This document shows positions 54,911 to 63,488 of a DNA stretch of 64,000 bases, one piece after another. Source of the DNA: Cupriavidus metallidurans CH34 (GTDB lineage Bacteria > Pseudomonadota > Gammaproteobacteria > Burkholderiales > Burkholderiaceae); contig NC_007974.2 of the NCBI RefSeq assembly GCF_000196015.1, positions 558,001 through 622,000 on the forward strand, given 5' to 3'. The position numbers were made by a program, and so were the translations under genes. Each line of letters opens with the position of its first letter. Positions within the stretch are counted from its first letter, which is position 1. The notes beneath the pieces are model-generated. The model searched no databases. It saw only the letters and a program-made list of their open reading frames with translations, and was not told the DNA's origin.

Positions 54911-56740
54911 ATGTTCACGACACGCCCCGAGATCGTCGGCACGTTCGGCGTTGCCGCTTCCACCCACTGGCTTGCGACGCAGACCGCCATGGGCGTGCTC
55001 GAACGCGGCGGCAATGCGTTCGATGCCGCCGTGGCAGCCGGCTTCGTGCTGCAGGTGGTGGAGCCACATCTGAACGGGCCTGGCGGTGAGGTGCCGATCC
55101 TGTTCTGGAGCGAGCGTGAGCGTGCCGCGCGCTCGGTCTGCGGCCAGGGCCCCGCCCCGGCGCTGGCTGATCCGGAAGCGCTGCGGAAGATGGGCATGGA
55201 GATGATGCCCGGCATCGGGCTGATGCCGGCGACGGTGCCGGGGGCGTTCGGCGCATGGATGACGATGCTGCGTGATCACGGCACCTGGTCGCTCGCCGAC
55301 GTGCTTGAGCCGGCCATCGGCTACGCGCGCGATGGCTTTCCGCTCGTGCCTCGCATCTCGCAGGCAATCCTTGCCGTGCAGGCGCTGTTCCGCGACGAAT
55401 GGCACAGCTCGGCCGATACCTGGCTGCCGGACGGCAAGGTGCCGCGCCCCGGCAGTTTGCACACGCTGCCGGTGCTGGCCGATACCTATACGCGCATCGT
55501 GACGACTGCGATCGCGCAGAGCGACACCCGCGAGGGCCAGATCGACGCGGCCATGCGCTGCTGGTATCAGGGCTTCGTGGCCGAGGAGATCGACGCGTAC
55601 TGCCGCAACACGCCGGTACGCGACACCACTGGCGAAAAGCACGTCGGCCTGCTGCGCTTCGAGGACATGGAGCACTGGCAAGCCACGGTCGAGGCGCCTG
55701 TCTCGCTGGACTTTGGCCGTTACAGCGTGGCCAAGTGCGATATCTGGAGCCAGGGCCCGGTGTTCCTGCAGCAACTCGGGATGCTGCGCCATGCGGGGCT
55801 GGAGGCGCACGCGCCAACATCGCCCGAGTTCGTCCACACGATCGCCGAGGCTGCCAAGCTGGCGATGGCCGACCGCGCCGCCTGGTATGGCGATCCGCGC
55901 TTCGTCGATAGCCCGCTGGCCGCGCTGCTCAATCCGCACTATCTGGCCAGCCGCGCGGCGCTGATCGGTGATCGGGCGGCGCTGACGATGTTCCCCGGCG
56001 CGCTGGGTGGCCGCGCGCCGCGTATGCCTGACCCCGCCGTGGCCGAGCGCACGCTGACTGCCGCCGATACGCGCTTCGGCGTGGGCGAGCCGACCTTCGC
56101 CGCGCTGCCGCCGGTAACCGAATGGGCCGAACGCGAGCTGTTCGTCGGCGACACCTGCCATATCGACGTGATCGACCGCCACGGCAACATGGTGGCGGCC
56201 ACGCCCTCGGGCGGCTGGCTGTCGTCGAGCCCGACGATTCCGTCGCTCGGCTTCGCGCTCAACACGCGCCTGCAGATGACGTGGCTCGAACCGGGCCTGC
56301 CCAACACGCTGGCGCCGGGCAAGCGGCCCTGCACCACGCTGTCGCCGTCACTGGCGATGCGCGACGGCGAGCCCTACATGGTGTTCGGCACGCCCGGCGG
56401 CGACCAGCAGGACCAGTGGTCGTTGGCATTCTTCATGCGCCACGCGGTGCATGGCATGAACCTGCAGGAATCCATCGACGCGCCCGCCTGGCATATCGAC
56501 CACTTCCCGCAGTCGTTCTGGCCGCGCCAGACCACACTGAACCGCATCACCGTCGAATCGCGCTTTCCCGCTGCCACGATCGAAGCGCTGCGTGCCCGTG
56601 GGCACGAGGTTCGCGTCGGTGATGACTGGTCGGAGGGCCGCATGTCGGCATGCACACGCGAGCGCGATGCCAGAGGGCGGCTCGTGCTGCGCGCCGGCGC
56701 CAACGCGCGCGGCATGCAGGGCTATGCCGTCGGCCGCTGA
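54911..56740 (+). CDS. gamma-glutamyltransferase family protein
   Basis: A 609-residue Ntn-hydrolase of the gamma-glutamyltransferase family, in which the chain cuts itself to expose a catalytic threonine. Thr415 in GDTCHIDVIDRHGNMV is the likely nucleophile; the usual TTH is replaced by DTCH. LEPGLPNTLAPGKRP and GTPGGDQQ supply the glycine-rich site. No signal peptide is seen. The substrate may be a gamma-glutamyl or related amide compound. The transposon ends 17 bases before the ATG, so its native promoter is cut off, and no ribosome site is visible. Confidence 0.85.
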   Translation: MFTTRPEIVGTFGVAASTHWLATQTAMGVLERGGNAFDAAVAAGFVLQVVEPHLNGPGGEVPILFWSERERAARSVCGQGPAPALADPEALRKMGMEMMPGIGLMPATVPGAFGAWMTMLRDHGTWSLADVLEPAIGYARDGFPLVPRISQAILAVQALFRDEWHSSADTWLPDGKVPRPGSLHTLPVLADTYTRIVTTAIAQSDTREGQIDAAMRCWYQGFVAEEIDAYCRNTPVRDTTGEKHVGLLRFEDMEHWQATVEAPVSLDFGRYSVAKCDIWSQGPVFLQQLGMLRHAGLEAHAPTSPEFVHTIAEAAKLAMADRAAWYGDPRFVDSPLAALLNPHYLASRAALIGDRAALTMFPGALGGRAPRMPDPAVAERTLTAADTRFGVGEPTFAALPPVTEWAERELFVGDTCHIDVIDRHGNMVAATPSGGWLSSSPTIPSLGFALNTRLQMTWLEPGLPNTLAPGKRPCTTLSPSLAMRDGEPYMVFGTPGGDQQDQWSLAFFMRHAVHGMNLQESIDAPAWHIDHFPQSFWPRQTTLNRITVESRFPAATIEALRARGHEVRVGDDWSEGRMSACTRERDARGRLVLRAGANARGMQGYAVGR

Positions 56741-56797
56741 TACACACACGACATTACCGAAGACCGAGACAGAAACAGAAACCGAAGGGGGTTGGAG

Positions 56798-57787
56798 ATG
56801 AAGTCCGAGATGAAGTCCGTATTGAGAAGCCTGCTGTGCGGTGCCGCCGCATTGACGATGTCGTTTGCGAACCTGGCCAGCGCGGCCGATGCCTGGCCGA
56901 CCAAGCCGATCACGCTCATCGTGCCGTGGGCGGCGGGTGGTTCGACGGATATCCTGGCGCGCACGCTGTCCGAGCAGTTGACCAAGTCGCTCGGCCAGCC
57001 GGTCATCGTCGACAACCGGCCGGGTGCTTCCGGCAACATCGGTTCGGCAATGGTGGCACGCGCGAAGCCGGACGGCTACACGCTGCTGATCGGCTCGATG
57101 AGCACGCACGCGATGAACCCGGCGTTGATGCCGAACATGCCGTTCAAGGGTGTGGATGATTTCACGCCGCTGGGATTGCTGGCCTATGTGACCAACACGA
57201 TGGTCGTGAACGCGTCCGTGCCGGTGCACAACGTCAAGGAACTGATCGCGTACGCGAAGGCCAATCCGGGCAAGGTCGCCTACGCCAGCGCGGGCCCCGG
57301 CTCCACCAATCATCTGAGCGCGGTGTTGTTCGAGAAGATGGCCGGCGTGCAGTTGCTGCATGTGCCGTACAAGGGTGGCGCGCCGGCCGTGGTCGATACG
57401 GTGGCGGGCCAGACGCAATTGCTGTTCTCGGCGGGTACCCAGACGCTGACGCACGTGAAGTCCGGCAAGCTGCGCCTGCTGGCCGTGACCGAAGCCAAGC
57501 GCTCCCCGCTGCTGCCCAATGTGCCAACGGTGGGCGAGACCCTGCCCGGCTACGAGCTTTCGGTCTGGTACGGCGCCTTTGGCCCGAAGAACATGCCTGC
57601 GGAACTGGTGACGCGCTTGAACAACGAGATCAACCGCGCGATGGCGCTGCCCGACGTCAAGGCCAAGATGGAGTCGATCGGCGTCGAGACGGCGACGTCC
57701 ACCCCGCAGGAATTCGGCAAGATCCTGCGCCGCGATGCGGACCGCTACGGCAAGCTGATCCGCGAACTCGGCATCCAGGGCGAATGA
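56798..57787 (+). CDS. Bug-family tripartite tricarboxylate transporter receptor
   Basis: A 329-residue periplasmic binding protein with a signal peptide (about residues 1-30, cleavage near LASAA-D). It has the Bug motifs WPTKPITLIVPWAAGGSTD, GQPVIVDNRPGASGNIG and GPGSTNHLSAVLF. Such receptors catch carboxylates or amides for uptake. No membrane subunits are adjacent, as is common for the many orphan Bug proteins of Burkholderiales. It is 57 bases downstream of the gamma-glutamyltransferase gene, so its ligand may be that enzyme's substrate. Confidence 0.92.
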   Translation: MKSEMKSVLRSLLCGAAALTMSFANLASAADAWPTKPITLIVPWAAGGSTDILARTLSEQLTKSLGQPVIVDNRPGASGNIGSAMVARAKPDGYTLLIGSMSTHAMNPALMPNMPFKGVDDFTPLGLLAYVTNTMVVNASVPVHNVKELIAYAKANPGKVAYASAGPGSTNHLSAVLFEKMAGVQLLHVPYKGGAPAVVDTVAGQTQLLFSAGTQTLTHVKSGKLRLLAVTEAKRSPLLPNVPTVGETLPGYELSVWYGAFGPKNMPAELVTRLNNEINRAMALPDVKAKMESIGVETATSTPQEFGKILRRDADRYGKLIRELGIQGE

Positions 57788-58305
57788 TGGTGGACGCGGC
57801 GAACATGACATTGCCGATGCATTGGCAGGCACAACTGAATGCACTGCTGGACCGCCTGCGCGATGCGGCCACGCCGCAGGGCGCGATGGATGCCGTTGGG
57901 CAGGCCACGCTGGCGATGGTCGGCCCCGGCCTGCTGACGATCAACGCATGGCACGTGAGGACGGGCGAGATCGAACGGCTATGGTCGTCGGACTCGGCGG
58001 CCTATCCGGTGGGCGGCAAGAAGATCAAGGGCGATACGGCCTGGACGCGCCAGTTGCTGGTGCGCGGGGAGGTCTTCGTCGGTGAGGGTGACGAGGCGCT
58101 GGCAGCGGTGTTCGACGACATCGCCGTGATTCGTGGCCTTGGCCTGAACGGTGTGGTCAACGTGCCGCTGAGCCGGCGCGGCGCGGTGATCGGTACGTTC
58201 AACTATCTGGCGGATGTGCAGGCGTGGACGGCCGATGAGATTACTGCGCTGCGGCTGCTGGGGCAGCTTGTGGCGCCGGCTGTCGTTGAAGTGATTGCCG
58301 GTTGA
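57784..58305 (+). CDS. GAF-domain protein
   Basis: A 173-residue cytosolic protein made mostly of one GAF domain (about residues 28-165), with stretches such as GPGLLTINAWHVRTGEIERLW, GLNGVVNVPLSRRGAVIGTFNYL and ALRLLGQLVAPA. GAF domains bind small ligands. There is no output domain, so it could be a ligand-binding partner or enzyme accessory. Its ATG overlaps the stop codon of the Bug gene (ATGA), placing it in the same operon. Confidence 0.82.
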   Translation: MMVDAANMTLPMHWQAQLNALLDRLRDAATPQGAMDAVGQATLAMVGPGLLTINAWHVRTGEIERLWSSDSAAYPVGGKKIKGDTAWTRQLLVRGEVFVGEGDEALAAVFDDIAVIRGLGLNGVVNVPLSRRGAVIGTFNYLADVQAWTADEITALRLLGQLVAPAVVEVIAG

Positions 58306-58321
58306 AGGGCCGACCCCGCTT

Positions 58322-58531
58322 CTATTCCGTCGTGCTCGCGCTCCAGAACGCCTGACTGACCACGCTGGTGCCGCCGAGTCGGGCGACGCTCGCGTCGAGC
58401 GCGTCGCCGTCCGCCGAGGTGGCCACCAGTGCTGCCTCGATTTCCACATCCTGATCACCGAACGCGCGGACCTCCAAGTCGCGCGATTGTGGCACAGGCA
58501 CTGCGCTCCCTGACACCCGTCGGGGTTTCAT
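58322..58531 (-). CDS. small ORF resembling the C-terminal tail of MgtC/SapB proteins
   Basis: A 69-residue frame whose residues VEIEAALVATSADGDALDASV and the end SVVSQAFWSAST resemble, from memory, the small C-terminal domain of MgtC-like proteins. The membrane half is missing, so it may be a remnant. AGGA precedes the ATG at 58531, and it follows the PNPOx-family gene by 7 bases, so it could still be translated in that transcript. Confidence 0.4.
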   Translation of the reverse strand: MKPRRVSGSAVPVPQSRDLEVRAFGDQDVEIEAALVATSADGDALDASVARLGGTSVVSQAFWSASTTE

Positions 58532-58538
58532 GTTCCTG

Positions 58539-59531
58539 TCATGAAGCTGGATCTCCGGGCCAGACGCCAGTCCGCAGCGCCTGCGGCGATTCGCCGCCGG
58601 GCATGAAATCCCAGCGCAGCGGCAGCGCCCGATCGCGGCGCACGATCTGCTGGGGGAAAAAGCGCCACAGCCGCTCCGCACCCTCGACAGTGCCGATCTC
58701 GGGCGAATCGGTGATGACCTCGGCGCGGCCCGTCATCTGCAGCAGGTCGCCGGTCGGATAGCTGACGAACACCAGTCCCGCCACCGGATTCACCAGCATG
58801 TTGCCAAGCGTATTGAAGAACGTATTGCCGGGGAAGTCCGGAATCGTCAGGCTGCCATCGGCATCCACGCGCACGAAGCCGGGTCGGCCGCCACGATGGG
58901 ATACATCCACCTGGCGTCCTCCCGGCAGATCCACATAAGTCGCGACGAAGAACGAATCGGCATGGCGGATCAACGTCCGCGCCCGAGCATCGAGTGCGGT
59001 CAGGATCTGGGGCGCGACGGTGCCTGGCGTCGCGTGGTCACGCGTGACCACGAACTCGCGCTTCTGAATGTACTGCGGGCAATTGCCGAAGCTCTGTCCG
59101 ACCGTCACGCCAAAGCCGCGCGCGTCATCGCGGCGCACGATGCCGTTCAGCCGGTTGCGGCGGCGGGTCATTGGGTCGAGGCCGAGCAGCGCGATGGCGT
59201 TGCCGTCTTCCATACCACTGTCGGCGGGATCATCGGCATCGCGCGGGCTCGCGACTTCCAGCAGGTACGGATTGGGCGATTGGAGGAAGCCGGGCTGTCC
59301 CGCGCGCAGGGTGGCCCAGACGTGGCCGTCCGGGGCCACGGCGCCAATGACGACGGAAGGCAGCATCGCGAAGAATTCGCGATGCTGGTCGGGCATGTAA
59401 TCACGCACCACGCGCGGACCCACTTCGGCCAGACGCTCTTCCACGCCGGCCCGGGATTGCAGGATGCGCTCGCCGGTATGCCAGGGCGTGCCGGGCAGCA
59501 GCTCCGCATGGGGGGCAGGTTGACGGTTCAT
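58539..59531 (-). CDS. pyridoxamine 5'-phosphate oxidase family (split-barrel flavin) protein
   Basis: A 330-residue protein with two split-barrel halves like those of flavin-binding PNPOx relatives. The stretches AVAPDGHVWATLRAGQPGF, HRGGRPGFVRVDADGSLTIPDF and GLVFVSYPTGDLLQMTGRAEV are typical of the larger FMN-type proteins in this family, some of which carry a ferredoxin reductase domain that is absent here. The reaction is unknown. It is preceded on the same strand by the glutathione transferase gene. Confidence 0.82.
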   Translation of the reverse strand: MNRQPAPHAELLPGTPWHTGERILQSRAGVEERLAEVGPRVVRDYMPDQHREFFAMLPSVVIGAVAPDGHVWATLRAGQPGFLQSPNPYLLEVASPRDADDPADSGMEDGNAIALLGLDPMTRRRNRLNGIVRRDDARGFGVTVGQSFGNCPQYIQKREFVVTRDHATPGTVAPQILTALDARARTLIRHADSFFVATYVDLPGGRQVDVSHRGGRPGFVRVDADGSLTIPDFPGNTFFNTLGNMLVNPVAGLVFVSYPTGDLLQMTGRAEVITDSPEIGTVEGAERLWRFFPQQIVRRDRALPLRWDFMPGGESPQALRTGVWPGDPAS

Positions 59532-59586
59532 GGCGCGCTCCAGGTGGCGACTTCTCGGACAGGCGATTTCAGGCAGGCAGGCGGAT

Positions 59587-60198
59587 TCAGGCTTCGAGTC
59601 CGACCGGGCTTTTCACAATCGGCACGAAGCCCGGCAGGGCCTCCACGCGAGCCAGCCATTGGCGCACTTTGCCGTAGTCCCGCAGATCGACAAAGCCCTC
59701 CGGCGCCCGCGCGGTGTAGCTGTAGAGCGCCACGTCTGCAATCGTTGGATGATCGGCGGCGATCCATGGACGATCGGCCAGCGCATCGTCCATGCGCTTG
59801 AGCACGACGTGGGCCCGCGCGACAGCATCATCCAGATCGTACGGCGCGTTGAACAGCGTGGCGATGCGAGCGCGGGCAGGTCCGAAGGCAATGTCGCCTG
59901 CGGCGACCGACAGCCAGCGTTGCACAGCCGCTGCCGTCGCCGGTGCTTCGGGCAGCCAGTCGGTGCGGCCAAGCTTCTTGCTCAGGTAGACCAGGATCGC
60001 GTTCGAATCGGGCACGACCGTTTCGCCATCGACCAGCACCGGGATCTGGCCGAACGGATTCAGCTTCAGGAACTCGGGCGATTTGTGCGCGCCGGTCATC
60101 AGGTCCACTTCGATCAGTTCTGCCGGCTGGCCGAGCAGGGACAGGAGCAGCTGTGCGCGGTGGGCGTGGCCGGAAAGCGGGTGCACATAGAGTTTCAT
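59587..60198 (-). CDS. glutathione S-transferase
   Basis: A 203-residue cytosolic protein with an N-terminal thioredoxin-like domain ([44 protein letters not shown]) that binds glutathione. The all-helical C-terminal domain contains [13 protein letters not shown]. It probably conjugates or reduces electrophiles. The start at 60198 is the ATG just before the first strand. It lies 55 bases upstream of the PNPOx-family gene. Confidence 0.92.
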   Translation of the reverse strand: MKLYVHPLSGHAHRAQLLLSLLGQPAELIEVDLMTGAHKSPEFLKLNPFGQIPVLVDGETVVPDSNAILVYLSKKLGRTDWLPEAPATAAAVQRWLSVAAGDIAFGPARARIATLFNAPYDLDDAVARAHVVLKRMDDALADRPWIAADHPTIADVALYSYTARAPEGFVDLRDYGKVRQWLARVEALPGFVPIVKSPVGLEA

Positions 60199-60354
60199 GG
60201 TCGGGACGTCCTTGGATGCGATGGTTCGGCGCGACGGCAAATGCCGGGCTCGCATCAAATATAGGGGCGTCCCGTGCCACGAAAAACGGCCGGGGGAAGA
60301 AGTGACTCTTGCGGATTCGAGAAGAATCCGCGGAGAACCCGACGATGGGGCGTC

Positions 60355-61257
60355 CTACGGATTCAGCGACGCCGTGCCGCGCAGCGTATCAACGGCCAGA
60401 TCGATGAAGGCGCGCACCTTGTGCATGGCATGGCGGCCTTCGCGATGGATCACGTGGATCGGCAGCGGCGGTTGCTCGAAATTATCGAGCACGATGCGCA
60501 GCTTGCCGTCGCGGACTTCGTCGGCGATCTGGTAAGAGAGTACCGCCGCCAGCCCGAAGCCCGCAACCGCCGCGCCAATGGCCGAGTCGTTGGTCGAGGT
60601 GGCCAGGCGCGGCGTCAGGCGCGTGGGCGCGGTCTCCCCATCGCGCATGAAGCGCCATTCGGGCAGGGTGGAGATACCCGTGGTCTGGATGACGGTGTGG
60701 TGGGCAAGATCGTCGGGCGTGGCTGGCGTGCCGAACCGGGCCAGATAGTCAGGCGCGGCGCAGACCACGCGGCGGACCCGACCGACCGGGATGGCCTGTA
60801 ACGACGAACTGGGCAGTGGGCCGATGCGGACCCCGACGTCGATGCCTTCCTCGACAAAATTGACGTTGCGGTCGATCAACAGGCATTCGGCATCGACTTC
60901 CGGATAGCGTCGCAGATACTCGACCACGATCGGCGTGACGAACCGACGGCCGAACAGGACCGAAGCCGTGATCGACAGCTTGCCGCGCGGCGCGGCATGG
61001 GCGCCCGTGGTGGCAAGCTCGGCTTCCTCGATCTCGGCCAGGATGCGGCGGCAGTTTTCGTAGTAGGTGGCGCCGGTTGCCGTCGGGCGCACCAGCCGCG
61101 TGGTGCGCGTGAGCAGGCGCACGCCCAGGTGTGTCTCCAGCTCGGTGATGACCCGGCTGACCACCGAGAGCGACACGTCGAGCTTCCGGGCCGCGGGCGT
61201 AAAACCCCCCGTATCCACCACGGTTACGAACGTCTTCATGGCCTGCAGGCGATCCAC
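60355..61257 (-). CDS. LysR-family regulator
   Basis: A 300-residue LysR protein of the PgrR/YafC-like branch. It starts DRLQAMKTFVTVVDTGGFT, the helix-turn-helix has AARKLDVSLSVVSRVITEL, and LTRTTRLVRPTATG follows. The effector domain is complete. It starts with GTG (61257) after GGAGAA, 12 bases downstream of the AI-2E-type permease gene, so it is probably in that transcript. Its targets may be the GST and PNPOx genes just downstream. Confidence 0.9.
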   Translation of the reverse strand: MDRLQAMKTFVTVVDTGGFTPAARKLDVSLSVVSRVITELETHLGVRLLTRTTRLVRPTATGATYYENCRRILAEIEEAELATTGAHAAPRGKLSITASVLFGRRFVTPIVVEYLRRYPEVDAECLLIDRNVNFVEEGIDVGVRIGPLPSSSLQAIPVGRVRRVVCAAPDYLARFGTPATPDDLAHHTVIQTTGISTLPEWRFMRDGETAPTRLTPRLATSTNDSAIGAAVAGFGLAAVLSYQIADEVRDGKLRIVLDNFEQPPLPIHVIHREGRHAMHKVRAFIDLAVDTLRGTASLNP

Positions 61258-61269
61258 CGTCGTTCTCCG

Positions 61270-62355
61270 TCAGGCGGCGGGGCCGTTGCTGCCGATATCG
61301 CCGTTCTCGTCGATACCGTGGGCGTTCAGGTCCCAACAGGCGATGAACAGCGCGGCGATCAGCGGCCCAATGACGAAGCCGTTGAGCCCGAACAGCGCCA
61401 TGCCGCCGAGCGTGGAGATCAGCACCACGTAGTCCGGCATCTGGGTGTCCTTGCCAACCAGGATCGGGCGCAGCACGTTGTCGACCATGCCGATCACCAG
61501 CACGCCGAACCCAATCAGCACCAGGCCCGTGACCGTCGATCCGGTCAGCAGGAAGTAGACCGCGACGGGCGCCCAGATCAGACCTGCGCCCACGGCGGGC
61601 AGCAGTGACAGGAACGCCATGATCACGCCCCAGAGCAGCGCGCCCTGGATACCAAGGACCGCGAAGATGCCGCCGCCGAGTGTCCCCTGCACAAGTGCCA
61701 CAGCCACGTTGCCCTTCACGGTGGCGCGTACCACGGTGGTGAACTTCTGGATCAGGTGCTGCTTGTACAAATCGCTGAGCGGCACGGCCGTGCGGATCTT
61801 GCGGGACAGCCGCGGGCCGTCGCGCAGCAGGAAGAACAGCAGGTACAGCATGATGCCGAAGCTGATCACGAACTGGGCCGTATTCTGGCCGATGCTCAGC
61901 GCCCGCGTAGCCACGAACTGGCTGGCCTGCAACGCGCTGGCGCTCAGCTTTTCCTGCAAGTCCGCAATGCTGGTCAGATCCACCTTCGCCAGCAGCGTGC
62001 GCACGTAGGGCGGCAGGGCGTCCACGGCGCGCTGAAAGTACACGCCGAAATTCAGTTGGCCCGAGCGTATGCTGTCGTAGAGGCTGACGCCCTGGTTGAT
62101 CAGCGAGGCGGTGATGATCGTCAGCGGCAGGATGACCAGCACTAGCACGAGCAGCAGCGTGAGCAGCGCGGCCACGTTGTTGCGCCCACGCAGCCCAGCC
62201 GTCAGGCGCCGTTGCAGCGGGGCGAAGATGATGGCGAGGACGGCGCCCCAGAAAACGGCGCCATAGAAGGGCAGCAGAATCCAGAAGAACGCGATGGAGA
62301 CCGCCGCGAGCAACAGCAGGAACGTCTTGTGATACAGACCGGGTGATTCGGCCAT
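61270..62355 (-). CDS. AI-2E transporter family permease
   Basis: A 361-residue membrane protein of the AI-2E/UPF0118 family with seven or eight helices in the usual pattern. The conserved C-terminal core is LLPAVGAGLIWAPVAVYFLLTG, followed by VDNVLRPILVGKDTQMPDYVVLISTLGGMALFG. Members include TqsA, sodium/proton antiporters and many of unknown substrate. AGGATT precedes the ATG at 62355. It is on the same strand as ccmH, with about 100 bases between. Confidence 0.9.
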   Translation of the reverse strand: MAESPGLYHKTFLLLLAAVSIAFFWILLPFYGAVFWGAVLAIIFAPLQRRLTAGLRGRNNVAALLTLLLVLVLVILPLTIITASLINQGVSLYDSIRSGQLNFGVYFQRAVDALPPYVRTLLAKVDLTSIADLQEKLSASALQASQFVATRALSIGQNTAQFVISFGIMLYLLFFLLRDGPRLSRKIRTAVPLSDLYKQHLIQKFTTVVRATVKGNVAVALVQGTLGGGIFAVLGIQGALLWGVIMAFLSLLPAVGAGLIWAPVAVYFLLTGSTVTGLVLIGFGVLVIGMVDNVLRPILVGKDTQMPDYVVLISTLGGMALFGLNGFVIGPLIAALFIACWDLNAHGIDENGDIGSNGPAA

Positions 62356-62453
62356 GGTGGAATCCTTAAGCGCAAGCCAGCAGCCATTCTACGATGCCGT
62401 GAGGTCGCCACCCGTGACATGTGCCAGGTGTGGCCGCACGGCCGTGAATGGCG

Positions 62454-63488
62454 CTATTTGCGCTGTCCGGGTTCCGCTACCGACCGGGCGGCCGCCAGAT
62501 TGGCGGCGACCCGGCCGGCGGTCTGCGAATCCGGGGGCAGCAGCCGGTACAGGTGCTCCCAGTAGGCGATCGCGCCGGCCTTGTCGCCGCGTTCGGCCGC
62601 GGCGCTGGCGGCCAGCGCCAGCCCCTTCGGGTCGTCGGGGTCGAGCCGCAGCGCGGCGTCGATCTGTGCCATCGCCGGGCCTTCCAGCGATCCGCCGTTG
62701 ACGCTGGCCAGCACGTCCGCGTAGTCGGAACGCAGCGACGCCACCTTCGGCTCCAGCGCCACCGCGCGGGCGAATGCTTCCGCCGCGTCGTCGTTGCGTT
62801 CGAGCACGGTGTACGAACGCCCCAGCATGACCCAGCCCTCGGCGTCGTTCGGATTCTTGCGCAGGCGCGCGGCGAGCTGGTCGACCATGTCCTCGACGCG
62901 GGCCGCCGTCAAGGTGACCTCGCCATCGGGGCCATGAGGTCCATCGTGCGCCACCGCAGACCCGAGCAGCGATACTGGCGAGCCCAGGTGCAGATACAGC
63001 GCGACGGCCACCGGTGGCAACACGGTAAACAGCATCGCATTGGTCAGCAGCGACTGGCGGCGCGCGGGCGATTGCATGTCCCGCTCCGTCTCCTCCACGG
63101 CATTGCCTGCGGCCATCTGGCGGCGCCTGCCGCGCCAGAGCCAGGCCAGCACCGCCATGAGCAGGAGGAAGGGGCCGAGCCACAGCAGCCACGTCTGCGG
63201 CTTGAACGGCGGCTTGTAGAGCACGAAGTCGCCGTAGCGCTGCACCAGATAGGTCTTGATCGCGTCGTCGCTGGCCCCTTGCGCCATCTGGGCCCGGATC
63301 TGGCGGCGCAGGTCGACGGCCAGGTCGGCGTTCGAATCAGCCAGTGTCTGGTTCTGGCAGACCAGGCACCGAAGCTGCGAGGAGAGCGCCAGCACGCGCG
63401 CGTCGAGTTCCGCATCCGTCAGCGCGAATGCCGCCCCGGCATGGAGCGCGATCAGCAGCGTCAGCGTGGAGAGCCAGGTTCTAGGCAC
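62454..63488 (-). CDS. ccmH: cytochrome c biogenesis protein CcmH fused to CycH/CcmI-like TPR domain
   Basis: A 344-residue protein. Residues 1-22 are a signal peptide. The CcmH domain follows, with the redox motif LRCLVCQNQTLADSNA, which reduces apocytochrome cysteines for haem attachment, and a membrane anchor near residue 105. A second membrane segment lies near residues 148-168. The C-terminal half has TPR repeats (NPNDAEGWVMLGRSYTVLER), as in CcmI/NrfG, which hold the apocytochrome. The GTG start at 63488 overlaps the end of dsbE by eight bases. Confidence 0.92.
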   Translation of the reverse strand: MPRTWLSTLTLLIALHAGAAFALTDAELDARVLALSSQLRCLVCQNQTLADSNADLAVDLRRQIRAQMAQGASDDAIKTYLVQRYGDFVLYKPPFKPQTWLLWLGPFLLLMAVLAWLWRGRRRQMAAGNAVEETERDMQSPARRQSLLTNAMLFTVLPPVAVALYLHLGSPVSLLGSAVAHDGPHGPDGEVTLTAARVEDMVDQLAARLRKNPNDAEGWVMLGRSYTVLERNDDAAEAFARAVALEPKVASLRSDYADVLASVNGGSLEGPAMAQIDAALRLDPDDPKGLALAASAAAERGDKAGAIAYWEHLYRLLPPDSQTAGRVAANLAAARSVAEPGQRK

